Assembly: GCA_000151295.1 (NCBI GenBank)
Contig: GG745328.1
Coordinates: 33,111 to 97,110, forward strand
DNA: 64,000 nt
Direction: 5' to 3'
Origin: Allomyces macrogynus ATCC 38327
Taxonomy: Eukaryota > Blastocladiomycota > Blastocladiomycetes > Blastocladiales > Blastocladiaceae
The notes under the pieces are model-generated. The model saw only the letters and a program-made list of their open reading frames with translations, was not told the origin of the DNA and searched no databases. Every line of letters begins with the position of its first letter. The stretch's first letter is position 1. Shown piece after piece: positions 22,516-32,981 of the stretch. Position numbers and translations under genes: made by a program.

Positions 22516-24815
22516 GCGATCAGGCGGGTCCCACTCGGGGGTGCCTGCATCTGTTCGGTCCTCACCAGCGCACCCGCTGGCAGGAGCACGGGGTCGTCTG
22601 TTGACATCCAAAGGGCGTTCTGGAACCACACCTGTGACGGCCAAAATGGGGTCACCACAGTCACCGTCCCCTGATCGTCCTGGAGTTTCCGCAGCACACG
22701 GGACAGAAGGCCCCAAGGGGGGTATATCCACACAGGTTCGCCTCCCCAATGGATTGTGAACGCATCCGTCGCCACCGCCCCCAGGTCCGGTCGGAATGTC
22801 ACAAACCAATCCACGATCTGCGCCGTCACCGCGGACGCAAACAGATCGATCTCTGCTGGCCAGTGGGCCCAAAGTGCCCTGAAGACCAACTGGTGAATCA
22901 TGTGGTCGTAGCGGACTAAACTCACTTTTGAGTCCATGTCCGCCACCCAGTTCTCCGCCTGCGGCAGGTGGGTCGCGCGCAGGCGCGCGCCAAACCCCTG
23001 CAGCCAGAGCCAGGTCTCCTTCGTCGCGCAGTTCATCCATGGACAGCGGCGTCCCCCCTGCTGGTCCAGGTAAATCGCGGAGCCGAGGTTGTCCACCATC
23101 GCGTGGATCATCAACCCGGACAAGTCCAATGCCCCAGAGGTCACCAGGGCCTGCAGCCCTAGTGGGACCGCGAGGATCTCCAAAATCCCGATGTGGATCA
23201 GATCCGTTGTGGGGTGCCGTGACAGGAACGCGGCCAGGTCCTCCACCGACCGGTACCTGTCCTGATACTGGAGAAGGACTTCTGCTGACCATTGGTCGCG
23301 TGTCCGTACCAGGTCTCCATTCAGCCATGCGTTCAGGGCCCAGCCCGTCCCCAATGCGTCAGAGCGTGTGGTCAGGTCCACCACCAACCATAGTGGCGTG
23401 GACCCCTTGTACTCCGAGAGGACTGTCGCGCTTGCGACCAGGTCCTCCCGCATGAGTGGCGTCACATCCACCATGAGGGAGCTCCACCTCCTGCGGTGCG
23501 TCCCGATGGACCATGCTGCTGATTGCATTGCAGCGCGCAGCTCCATCGTGAGTAGCTGCAATTCGCCCACCCCCGGCGAGATGGCCAGGACTTTCCCCAC
23601 CAGGCTCGCCAGGTTCTTCACGTGAATCCAGTCCAGACGGCTCGACTTGCGTAGCTTGTCCTGGACTGCTGCCAATTTCATGGGGGGGACTCGCATCACT
23701 TTCTTCACGAGGTCCCACTCCCACCCCACCCACTGCACCACTTGCGATGTGGGAATAGACAGTTTCTTCCACGAAATCCAAAATCCGTGGAGTTGCATCA
23801 GGCAAATGAACAGGGCCGTGAACCGCAAGGTCAGCGCCTCTGTCATCAATCCGATGATCACATCGTCCAGCCAGGCTAGGACCGTCACCCCAATCATGCG
23901 CAAAGCCGCCAGGATGGGCTTCGGGAGCATCGTGAAAATCCGCGGCAGGCACTTCAACCCAAATAGGGAGGCCAGCGGTTCGTACACCCGGCCCTGTGCC
24001 ACAAAGTGCAGCAGGTGCTGGTGTTCCAGATGCACGCCCAGGTGCAGGAAAAAGTCGGCGATGTCCACCACAGCCACAAATTCCATGTCTGGAATCACTC
24101 CGATCACCGATTTCATCGTTTCCATCTTGAACAGTTCGTCCTGAACAAACTCGTTCACATATCAGTAGTTGATAATCACCCGGACCTTCCCGCACTTCTG
24201 TGTCATGGTGAAGACCGGGTGGACCACTTCATCCACAAAATAGTCGCGGTGAGGGCTGTCCTCCAGTACCTTTGCCACACCCTTCGCGACCCACACACGG
24301 AGTTCCAACTGTAGGGACACCGCCTCGGTCTCTGTTAGGCTGAACTCCGCCATCTCCCCTGTAGGCGGCGGCATCCCCAAAAGGTCCAGCCGTAGCCCGT
24401 TCGGGATTAAATCCCGCACGATCTGGGAGTCGTGGCATTTGAGCCAGACCCCCTGGAATGTGGGGAACTGTAGTCGACCCCCCACGACCACCTCCAGGTG
24501 TGGGTGCAGGAGCAGGGTCTCCAAATGTGCTATTTTCGCGTCTCCCGTCAGGCCCGCCGCGCCCCTGAGCACCGCGGACAGGGCCGTCAGGTCCAGGATC
24601 CCCAGGACTGATTCCGCGTCCGTCAGGGTAAAACATTCTCCAGGATCTGTCCGCAGCCAACGCGCAACGTGATCCACCTTCCCAAAAACTGAGCCCCAGT
24701 CGCCAACCAAACAACAGTTTCCGTCTGTAGATACGTCGCGATGATCCAATATATTCAATATGCGATCCATCGACAACAGGGGCGGCGCTGCTAAACCCGC
24801 TTCTTGTTGGGCCAA
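22347..24815 (-). pseudogene. DIRS reverse transcriptase-RNase H-methyltransferase, one nonsense codon
   Basis: One frame, broken only by TGA at 24159-24161 in the segment VRVIINY-stop-YVNEF, where an arginine codon CGA is the likely ancestor. Reverse transcriptase motifs: VVDIADFFLHLGV (motif A), CLPRIFTMLPKP (B) and AWLDDVIIG (C, both aspartates present). RNase H follows (LWLVVDLTTRSDALGTGW to ENWVADMDSK). The C-terminal part has DAFTIHWGG and YPPWGLLSRVL, the methyltransferase-like segment found in DIRS elements. No ATG opens the frame. It continues in phase from Gag after a TAG at 24891, so either readthrough or a lost start must be assumed. Confidence 0.85.
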
Positions 24816-24890
24816 GCTGGCGCCGAGCTGGAGCCAGAGCCGCTGGACGCGCGCTTTGACGCTCCTCCAAATTGTGGGCGACCACCGCCA

Positions 24891-26108
24891 CTATTGCCGT
24901 GCCCCCCCCGCAGGCGGGGCCAGTTGATAGCGTTGGCGCGCGGGGCCAAAAGGGGGCGCTGTGCGCTGCTGTTGGGCGTGGGCGGTGCCAAGCGTGCTCT
25001 GCCTATGCCAGTAGCGCACTCTGCCGTCGGCCTCGACCCACTCGGAGAGCGTGGCCTCATCAAACAGTAACATGCAGCCTGAATGAGAGCCCAAAGGCAG
25101 CTCCTCGTGCAGGGCCTTGGCGCGCGTCTTGTCCACCCCCAGGTAGGTCGCCAAATACACGACACGACGCAACCCGGTGAGATGGGCGATATCCGCCGAC
25201 TTGAGGTGCGCCTTGGCCTGCACTGTATTGATGACATTGTCGAGCGCGGCCAGCACATCGGCACGCTCGCCTGCATCGAGCTTAGTGAGCGCCACCTCCT
25301 GGATGAGCGCCGCGAAGACCTCCAAGCAGGAGGCAACTGTGATGGTGCCTCTCAGCTGGGTCATGAGACGCTTGGTCACGTCCACGAGCAACTTGTCTTG
25401 CTCAGCACCAGCCCATTTCGTCGAGGCACCAAGGCCCAGGAGTGTGAATGAGAGCTCGGGGGCCTCTCTGTGGGGCATGACTTCCTTCACTTCATAAAAG
25501 AACTTTGCGCACTTGCGGCGTTGTTTCTTGGCGCCCTCAGACTCGTCAAGGGGGCCGAACACATCAGTGGGGCTCATCTGACCGTCAGTGTCACCGCGGC
25601 CAATGGCCACGCGCAACATGTCCGGCACGCGAGTTTCCCCGCTGTTGTCACGCGTCATGGGGTTTTCGGACGCGACTGACGCAGTGGACGAACTGGTGGT
25701 CAACGTGGCATCATGATGATGTGTGTTGTGATAGTCCCCCCCCCCCCCCCCTGCGTGCATTGGGATGCGCACCGCGGAAGGCGGGGCGGCCATGCGCGCC
25801 AGCGCGGCCTCCACTGCAGTCTCCGCCACTGCCGCTGCAATGCGAGCGACATCGTCGGCTGTCAGCGTGCCACCGCCGTGGCCCACAGGAGTGTTGGGCT
25901 CGGGGCAGGCACCCTCCCCCGTCGCGGGCCTGTCCGCCGCAAGAGCGAGCGTGACAGCACCCGCGCGGGGAGCGTCAGGGCGGGCCAGAACCGACACCTC
26001 TCTGCCGTCCACCCCCCCGTCCAGGACGGGCGGGGCTGGCTCGACTTCATGAGCGCCCGGAACCTGGCCTCCAAGGCCCTGAACTTCGTCGTTGATGCTG
26101 TCGGACAT
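24891..26108 (-). CDS. DIRS Gag-like protein
   Basis: From the ATG at 26108 (MSDSINDEVQGL) there are 405 residues. The frame is open further up to 26222 through the terminal repeat, but the first ATG after the repeat is the better start. The N-terminal third is acidic and Gly/Ala-rich, includes a run of glycines encoded by C16 on the plus strand (25736-25751) and a His-rich patch. The C-terminal half (about residues 170-380) is helical with segments ELSFTLLGLGAST and LHEELPLGSHSGCMLLFDEA. The role as particle protein is inferred from its place before RT. It ends in TAG and the RT frame follows in the same phase. Confidence 0.65.
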   Translation of the reverse strand: MSDSINDEVQGLGGQVPGAHEVEPAPPVLDGGVDGREVSVLARPDAPRAGAVTLALAADRPATGEGACPEPNTPVGHGGGTLTADDVARIAAAVAETAVEAALARMAAPPSAVRIPMHAGGGGGDYHNTHHHDATLTTSSSTASVASENPMTRDNSGETRVPDMLRVAIGRGDTDGQMSPTDVFGPLDESEGAKKQRRKCAKFFYEVKEVMPHREAPELSFTLLGLGASTKWAGAEQDKLLVDVTKRLMTQLRGTITVASCLEVFAALIQEVALTKLDAGERADVLAALDNVINTVQAKAHLKSADIAHLTGLRRVVYLATYLGVDKTRAKALHEELPLGSHSGCMLLFDEATLSEWVEADGRVRYWHRQSTLGTAHAQQQRTAPPFGPARQRYQLAPPAGGARQ

Positions 26109-26155
26109 GTTGATCCTGAGAAAACTTGTCGGACTTGGTTTGTTGATCGAAAAAA

Positions 26156-26325
26156 GGAGTGGGGACGCTGATGGGCTGGGGGCAAGGGGTTTTGAACGCC
26201 TCAACTGGGTTTGAGTGCTCAAGCCTTCTTTTTCATTTTCTCAGAACTGACGTTTCATCATATGCTTCATGTTCCTGAGATAGTGTCGATCGATTGAGCC
26301 CATTCAATAAAGGAATAGGCACATC
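26156..26325. repeat. DIRS right inverted terminal repeat
   Basis: Reverse complement of 21091-21260. The transcript of the element should start in or near it, upstream of Gag. Confidence 0.9.
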
Positions 26326-26362
26326 GCAGCACCCCGAGGTGCTGGCGAGGGCAATGGACAAC

Positions 26363-26944
26363 GTCTTTTCTCCCGACAATCGGGTTTTTTCGGCCCGCCC
26401 CTTTGTCGACGGTTATCTTCACAATAGATGAGATAGGCATGATCATGACGCTGAAGCGAAGTTGTGAAGGCCACTGTACAAGGTCCATACTTTTCCCAAC
26501 CGCTTGATGCTTTTCCCACTTTGGAGCACATGTTTCCCAAATGGTGACACACATCCCAAATTGATCTGATCAGTCCCAAATTATGCCTTCTGATCCCAGT
26601 TTGTATTTGGATCGTCCCACCTGTTTTCGAAAATCCCCGAACGGTTGAAACGCCCCACTTTGCGGCTTGTCCCAGTTGAGACTCTTGATTTCCCACAAGC
26701 TTGATGCTTTTCCCACTTTGAGCCTGAATAGGAGTAACTGCTTCGCTCTGAAGGGCAGTGGCAATGTGATGGATGCATTGGACCCAAAAGCATTTGTGAC
26801 CACTATTTGCATTCCCTAAGGGACTCTCCGATTGCAAACACGAACGAGCAGGAGCTTAAATCCATGAGACGCAAACCGTGAAATCTCTTGTGCATCATCT
26901 CCAAATCTTCCCGGGTGGATCCAAAACCCTCCCCACACTTCACC
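26363..26944. other. Intergenic, no gene seen
   Basis: AT-richer flank to the right of the DIRS element. Repeated words of the type TTTTCCCACTTTG and GCTTGATGCTTTTCCCA recur two or three times between 26500 and 26730, so this may be a degraded repeat. Confidence 0.5.
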
Positions 26945-27861
26945 TTACTCGGTTTTCATGCGCGGCGTCAGCACGACACGCAACTGGCCCGCGGCCTCAC
27001 CCTCTTCATTGACGAGATCAAACCACCGGTCGATCGCAGCACCGACGAGCTGCTCGACCTGAACGCGCGCGCGACCAATCAACGTGTGAGCCAAGACCGA
27101 GTTGGCCTCCCAGACTTCCAGCACAATCTCGTCGGCGGGCGCGACATCGGGCTCGGCGTCCTCGGGGATGAGCGGGACCGTGACTTGGTGGTTGAAGACG
27201 GCGTCGGGGCCCGTGTTCGACAGGCACGGCGTCTCGAACCCGCGTGTGCGTGCCGGCAAGAATCACGACAAACGGGTCGATTGAGGAGAAAGTGTCGGAC
27301 TTGTCGGGCAGTTCGCGCGCCTCGACTATGGAGAGGTGCGGGGGAAATGATGAGTGCCACGCGTTCATGAGAAAAGCCTGGAGAGAATGGCGGGTGCGAA
27401 AAGAGCGTACCAATGTCGACCATCACGCTCTCAATCGTCTCGACGACCGGGTTCGCGAGCTCCGGCAGCGTCGCCGGCTCCACCTCGGCCTCGCCTTCCG
27501 CGCCACCATCAACAGCCGCTGCGGGCTCGGCCGGCTCCTCGTTGCCCGTCGGGTAGAGCGCCATGACGGCGTTCGGGTCATCAGCGACGATCGGAGCAGC
27601 ATCGGCGGGGACGACGGGTGCCGGCGCGGGCACGCCATAGCCAGGGGCAGCGACAGCGACCGGTGCGGCATAGCCCGGTTCAGCATAGGCACCAGCCGGT
27701 TGCTGCGAGTAGGCGGTGGGCTGCTGCTGCGAGTACGTGGGCTGCTGCGGGTAGGCGACGGGCTGCGGCTGCTGGTACGCGGGCTGGGACGGGTAGTCCT
27801 GCGGCTGCTGCTGCGCGAAGGCCGGCTTGTACGGGTACGACGAGTTGTTGCGGTAGTCCAT
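26945..27861 (-). CDS. C2-domain protein with Pro/Gln/Tyr-rich N-terminus
   Basis: Exons 27411-27861 and 26945-27325 with an 85-bp intron (donor GTACGC, acceptor TAG). The first 75 residues are a YPxQP-type low-complexity repeat, followed by an acidic Ala/Pro-rich stretch. A single C2 domain spans the intron: VMVDIVEARELPDK, SSIDPFVVILAG, then VLEVWEAN, HTLIGRARV and WFDLV. C2 domains bind membranes or proteins, often with calcium; the aspartates in DKSD and SIDPF could be ligands. One extra base near 27245, in a GGG run, shifts the frame inside the domain; both sides of the break are clearly C2. It could be a sequencing error or a real mutation. Confidence 0.7.
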
Positions 27862-28387
27862 GGTGCTGATACTCGCAAGTAGGTGCGCTGTGCGAGAAGA
27901 AGTCGTTGGTTGCTGGGGAGAGAAAGAGCGCGTGCGGGTCGGCGCAACGATTTCAAGGCACACGCGCGCCACGTAAGCCGTGAGGCCGGCACAGGCAGTC
28001 GAGCGCGTTGCGGGCGCTGCACATGTGGTTCATGGTGGAGCGCGTCGTCGTGCGGGGGAGGTCCGAAATGCTGCTGCTGCGGTGCAATACCAAAGGAAAT
28101 CGACGAAAGTGGCGCAACTGTTGATGCTTGCCAAGCCAACCCGCACGTTGTACGGCAGACGGGCTGCGACGCGCTGTCGGTTGTGCCTGTTTGATACCCA
28201 CGCCGCCGGCCTGGCGCGATTCTTGCCCGACTTCCAAGAAAGCTCACGCGCGTCTGTGAAATGATCTCCGAACCGGGTTCATTGCCAAACCAGAATACAA
28301 ACTAGACTGATCGAGAAACTGGGACCAAAGCGCATGCGCCCCTGACGCGCAGCGTCTCTCCATGGTCGAGGTCCTCACCTCGATGAC
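27862..28387. other. Upstream region of the C2 gene, no gene seen
   Basis: Lies between the start of the C2 gene and the end of the aminopeptidase gene on the same strand. No convincing frame. Confidence 0.5.
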
Positions 28388-31300
28388 TTAGTTCTGCACG
28401 TTCTCCGCGAGCCACGCCTGCACGGGCGCGCGGTCGCGCTCGAGCCAAGCGGCCTGCGCGCGAATCTTCTCGAGCGTCTGCATCAGCGCGCGGTCGACGG
28501 CCTTGGTGTCCTTGCCAGCAAAGAAGCCCTCGACCTCGGTCTCGGCAAACTCGGCCGACGCGAAGTCGCCGGCAATAGAGACACAGTGCGCGAGCAGCGA
28601 CAGCGACTGCTGGTACCGCGCGTGCAGCTCGTCCCAACGCTGCTGGACAAACTTCCAGGCCAGCACGCGGCCACCGGCACGCGCATTCGCAGCAACGGAG
28701 CGCAGCGGGTACATGACGTCCTGCGGGCGCACCTTGGACTCGTCCATGGCGTACTCGAGCAGGCCCGCGAGCAGCGTCGAGTCCTGCACGTGACCGAGGG
28801 CACCGAGCGCGGCGAGACGCTGGTCCATGGGCGTCGACTCGTTCTCCCAGATGGCCTTGACGGCCTCAAGCTCGGCCGAGTGCGGCTCGCCGCCCTTGGC
28901 CGCGGGCGAGACCGACGAGTGACGGAGCACAATCGCGTAGACGGCACCACGCAGGTTCGGGTGAATCGCGTGCGTGTCGCCCTGGATGAAGCGCGCAAAC
29001 CGTGCCTTGGCCTGCGCAACCAGCTCCTTGTCACCGGCCATACCGGCCTGACCAATCGCCAGCTGGCGCTTGAGTCCGTCGAGGTGCGACTCGCCGTCCG
29101 GGTACTCCCAGCCCATGGCGTGCGCAGTCGGCGCGAAGATCGACCGCTGCAGGGCCGCGAGCTGGTCGGCGACGGGCTCGGGTTCCATGGCCCAGACCGT
29201 CTTGACCTGCGAGAGCTTGGCGGCAATCGCCTCGAGCACGATGTACTCCTGCTCGCCCTTGAAGTGCGAGAGCAGGGCCAGCGCATTGACCGTCGACGAG
29301 TACCCGGCCGCGGCCAGCGCAAACACGTCGCTCACGAGACCCACACGGTCGGCCGTCGGGACAAGGCCATGCTCGACGGCCTCACCGAGGCGCGCCAAGT
29401 CGGCGGCCGCGTACTGAACGCGGTAGAAGTTGGCTTGGTCGAGGTTGAGTTTGTAGAAGTCGACGGGCACCGCCGTCGGCTTGGCGGGCAGCGCAAACGT
29501 GCCCTCCTTCTGCTTGAGGACGACCGAGGCCGAGTTGGTGGGCTCGCCGCCAACATACGGCGCGAGTGGGCACCACCAGACGGTCTCGTCCTCCTCGGCG
29601 GTCGCGTCGCCCGTCGACAGGAACCGCGCCTGCTTGACGGTCACGGCGTTCCCCTGGCGCTCGGCCGAAATGACCGGATACCCGACCTCCTTGGTCCACA
29701 GCGTCATAAACTGCCCCACGTCCATACCGGACGCCTCGGAGAGCGCGGCCCAAAGGTCCGTCGTCGCGGCGTTGCGGTACTTGAACCGCTGAATGTACTT
29801 GCGCACACCGGCCAGGAACACATCCTCGGTGAGCCACGACGAGAGCATGCGAATGACCGATGCGCCCTTGGAGTAGGAAATGGCGTCGAAGATTTGCGAA
29901 ATCTCGGACGGGGCCTTGACGGGCACCTCGATCGGGTGCGACGAGCGGAGCGCGTCGAGCGTGAGGGCGCGTGCCATGTCGTCGCCGACAAAGGCAACAA
30001 ACGAGTGCCATTCCGGGAACAGGTGCCGTGCGATCGCGAGCCAGCCAACGTACGTGGCAAAGCCCTCGTTGAGCCACAGCTCGTTCCACCATTGCCTACA
30101 GACCCGATTTGACTGTCAGTTGCCGAATCTCTCGCTTGAGAAACCCTGATTGCGAAATCAAAACTGTCGTACATGGTGACGAGGTTGCCGAACCACTGGT
30201 GCGCGAGCTCGTGCGCGACCACGTAGGCAACGCCCTGCTTGGCACGCGCCGTCGACGTCTTGTCGTCAAAGAGCACGTAGACGGTGCGGTACGTCACCAG
30301 ACCCCAGTTCTCCATGGCACCGGCCGAGAAATCGGGCACGGCAATCATGTCCATTTTCTAACCGAAAGCGCGCGTCAGTTTACAGCATCAACGCGCAGCG
30401 GCCACGGCCAAGCAACGGCAAAGAACGAGGGAAAACGTACGGGGAGCGGGTAGGGCTCACCAAAGACGGCCGAGAAGTACTCGAGAATGCGCACGGCGCA
30501 CCCGAGCGCAAACTTGCCTTGGCTCGAGAGGCCGCGCGACGTGTAGACGCGCACGGTCACCTGGTTGGGCAGCGCCGGGCAGTTGGGCGCGGTCTTGGCC
30601 TCAATGTACTCGAAGTCGCCTACAGCCATCGCGAGCAGCTGCAGGGATCAAGAGAAGCGCGTCAGATCACGGCTCGGGGACTCCTGTACGCAGCAGAGAG
30701 CAGAGAGCACATACGTAGGTCGACATGACGGGCGTGCGCGCAAACTTGACCGTCTTGTGTGAGGCGAGCGTCGGGTGCGCGCCCTCGGAGACAACGTTCA
30801 TGTTCGACAGGGCCGACAGGTCCTTTTGCACGTTCAGGATCACGTCAAACGTAGCCTTGAGCGCCGGCTCGTCCCAGCATGGGAAGCAGCGGCGCGCGTC
30901 GGTCGCTTCGAATTGCGTCACGACCATGTGCCTTGAAATGATGAGGATGGAGCGTTGCGCGACAGGACAGAGAGTCAGATCATGAAGAGCAACATACGAC
31001 AGAGAAAAGTGATGAGACAGTACTTTTTGGTGCCGTCCGGGTCAGCGTACGACGACCGGTAGAAGCCGGCCATCTTGTCATTGTGAATTCCCTGGAACTC
31101 GATCGTGACGCGTGCCTGCGCGTCGGCCGGCAGCTCCTGGTCGAAATGCAGCGTCGCCTGCTGCAGCTTCTCGTCAAAGGTGATGCTCGAGGCGGGCAGC
31201 GTCGATTCGGTCTTAATGAGCGCCAACTGCACGCGCGCGGCCTTGATGTCGAGCTCGTGTGCGTTGACGACGATCGTCGACGTGGCGTGCGCAATCTTGA

Positions 31301-32002
31301 CGTCGGCGTGCACGATACCGTCGAACGTGAAGGACTCGAGGTCGGGCGTCAGCTCGAGCGTGTAGTGCTCGGGCACGACCGTGGCCGGCAGGATCTCGCG
31401 GCCGCTCGCGGCGGCAGCAGCGCCGTCGGTGAAGCACATGGTGGCGTTGGTGTTGATCGCACCGGTCCAGGCTGTTGGGGGGGGGGGGGGGGGAGCAGAC
31501 ACGCGCGCGGTCGTGGGGAGAGAGAACGGGGCCCGGGATCGCGTGCAGGGGGTGAGGAACGAGGTCGTGGTGGCGGCAGGCAAGCGTCGCGGCCCGACGG
31601 TTTCCTCTGGCTGATTTGCGTGGGTTTGGTGTGCTCGCGATCACGTGTACGTGTCGCGCGTCGGTTTCATGTTTCACCGGGTTTGGCTTCCGTGTCTGCT
31701 CTTTGGCGTGGGGGGCGCCGTCGACAAAATCGTCAAGAACAGAGCAAAAGCGCACCTTGGTTGCCGGCATCCGTGCTGGTCTTGGTTCGCGCGGCGTCTA
31801 GGGGTGGCGGGGACGGCACGAGCAGACGTGACACGACGGCGGCGAGGACGACAACTGCGGCAATCATGGCCCACGTCCATTGCGACCATGCTGTTGCTGA
31901 TGGCCGCGTCTTGGGGGACGTCGATGAGCGGTGGTTGCGGCGACGCACATCTTTGGTGTGCCTGTGGTCGCGGCCGGCGGCACGATTCGTGATCGCCTGC
32001 AT
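28388..32002 (-). CDS. M1 family metallo-aminopeptidase, type II membrane anchored
   Basis: Six exons: 31756-32002, 31024-31471, 30715-30931, 30441-30638, 30173-30357, 28388-30095; exactly 1000 codons plus stop. Residues 45-66 ([14 protein letters not shown]) form a signal anchor after a basic cytoplasmic tail, so the catalytic part faces the lumen or outside. The peptidase has the substrate motif GAMEN and the zinc motif HELAHQW, with the second-glutamate segment [10 protein letters not shown] completed across the 77-bp intron at 30096-30172. The ERAP1-like helical C-terminal domain follows to the end (LAENVQN). The family removes N-terminal residues from peptides; the closest general type is Aap1/aminopeptidase N. 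Intron 1 (284 bp) has a run of 17 C on the sense strand as its pyrimidine tract; the others are 76-92 bp. Confidence 0.92.
31477..31493. repeat. G17 homopolymer
   Basis: Seventeen G on the plus strand; on the sense strand of the aminopeptidase gene it is C17 directly before the CAACAG acceptor of intron 1. Other long G/C runs occur at 25736-25751 and 49772-49785. Confidence 0.9.
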
Positions 32003-32981
32003 GGTGGGCGGCCTCCGTGTGCTGTCGGGTCTGGCAGCCTGTCGCAAAAATGGGAGGATGGGTTGCATGACCAACCGACCACCATGCAGACTGATCATGG
32101 GTCCGACGTGTTTTTCGTGCAGTTTTTCGACTTTGACCGTGCACCATCACCTTGCTGCCCCCTTCTCATACACTCCGGCGACTCGTCGCGGCCACCACAA
32201 GTATTTTCGTGATGTTTCTTGGCGCGTGCATTTTGTTGACCCGAGATCCTTGCAAACACACGGTCGACCACCCAAGAGTGGTTTGCTCTCATACTCACCT
32301 GTAGATGGGGCGGAGAAGCATGACCCCGAGCTTGTCACCTGCTGTCTGCTGTTGGCATTGGTCTTGGTTGGTCAAATCGGTTCTTGTTCAGGTGTTTTGG
32401 TGATGGTCTCCACCAGATGCCCCTCATTGCAAACCACGCGCACGAACGTGTTCTATCACGCCGAACAACGTGCGCGGCATCCACTCAACCAACTCAAAGC
32501 TGGCAACGGCCCGGAGCTCGCTGATCTCCGTCCTGACGCGTGCAAGGTTGGCAGTGGCAGCCAAGAAACGGCGGAACAAAACGGCTTGGACAGCTGATTT
32601 GATCTGACGTGGACGTGGCACCAGGTCCAAGCGAGAAACCTAACCTCGAGCCAGGCTGTGCAGGCCCAGCAGGCGCCCGCGCCACGCTGCGCCAAACGTC
32701 AAGCCCCCGCAGCGCAGCGAGGCGCGTGACGCCTAAAACCCCTCCGTGCAGCGCTTCTTGCCGGAGCGCAAAGCAACGCCGAGCAACGGCCCGCGTCCCG
32801 ACTGGCTCATAAAGTCGGCCCGCCGTCCCGTCGCTCCTGGCCACACCAACTTCCTCATCCAAAACCACATTGCCACCAACAAGCCCACTTCTCGCTCGTT
32901 TTGCAGCTTGGCGTAATTTCGCACCGGCTGCTCTGTTTGCACCAACACCCGTACCGACCAAGTCCCAACCAACCGTGACTA
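32003..32981. other. Shared upstream region of two divergent genes
   Basis: Nearly 1 kb between the aminopeptidase (minus) and the trefoil-like gene (plus). The open frames here have no protein-like composition. It should hold both promoters; I see no motif I would name. Confidence 0.5.

Larger units (their letters stand above)
20993..26362 (-). mobile_element. DIRS-type tyrosine-recombinase retrotransposon
   Basis: About 5.4 kb. Inverted terminal repeats lie at 21091-21260 and 26156-26325. The extreme ends, 20993-21090 and 26326-26362, differ from each other but both recur, as reverse complements and side by side, in an internal complementary region at 21364-21511. That is the exact architecture of DIRS-1 elements, which replicate through a circle templated by the internal region. 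Genes on the minus strand in order: Gag, RT-RNase H-methyltransferase, tyrosine recombinase. No target duplication is seen, as expected. The left end starts at GTT and the right end finishes at AAC. Confidence 0.92.

Noticed and set aside
28586..30112. Plus-strand frame of 508 codons
   Set aside because: It is the complement of the M1 aminopeptidase exon. The minus strand carries all catalytic motifs.
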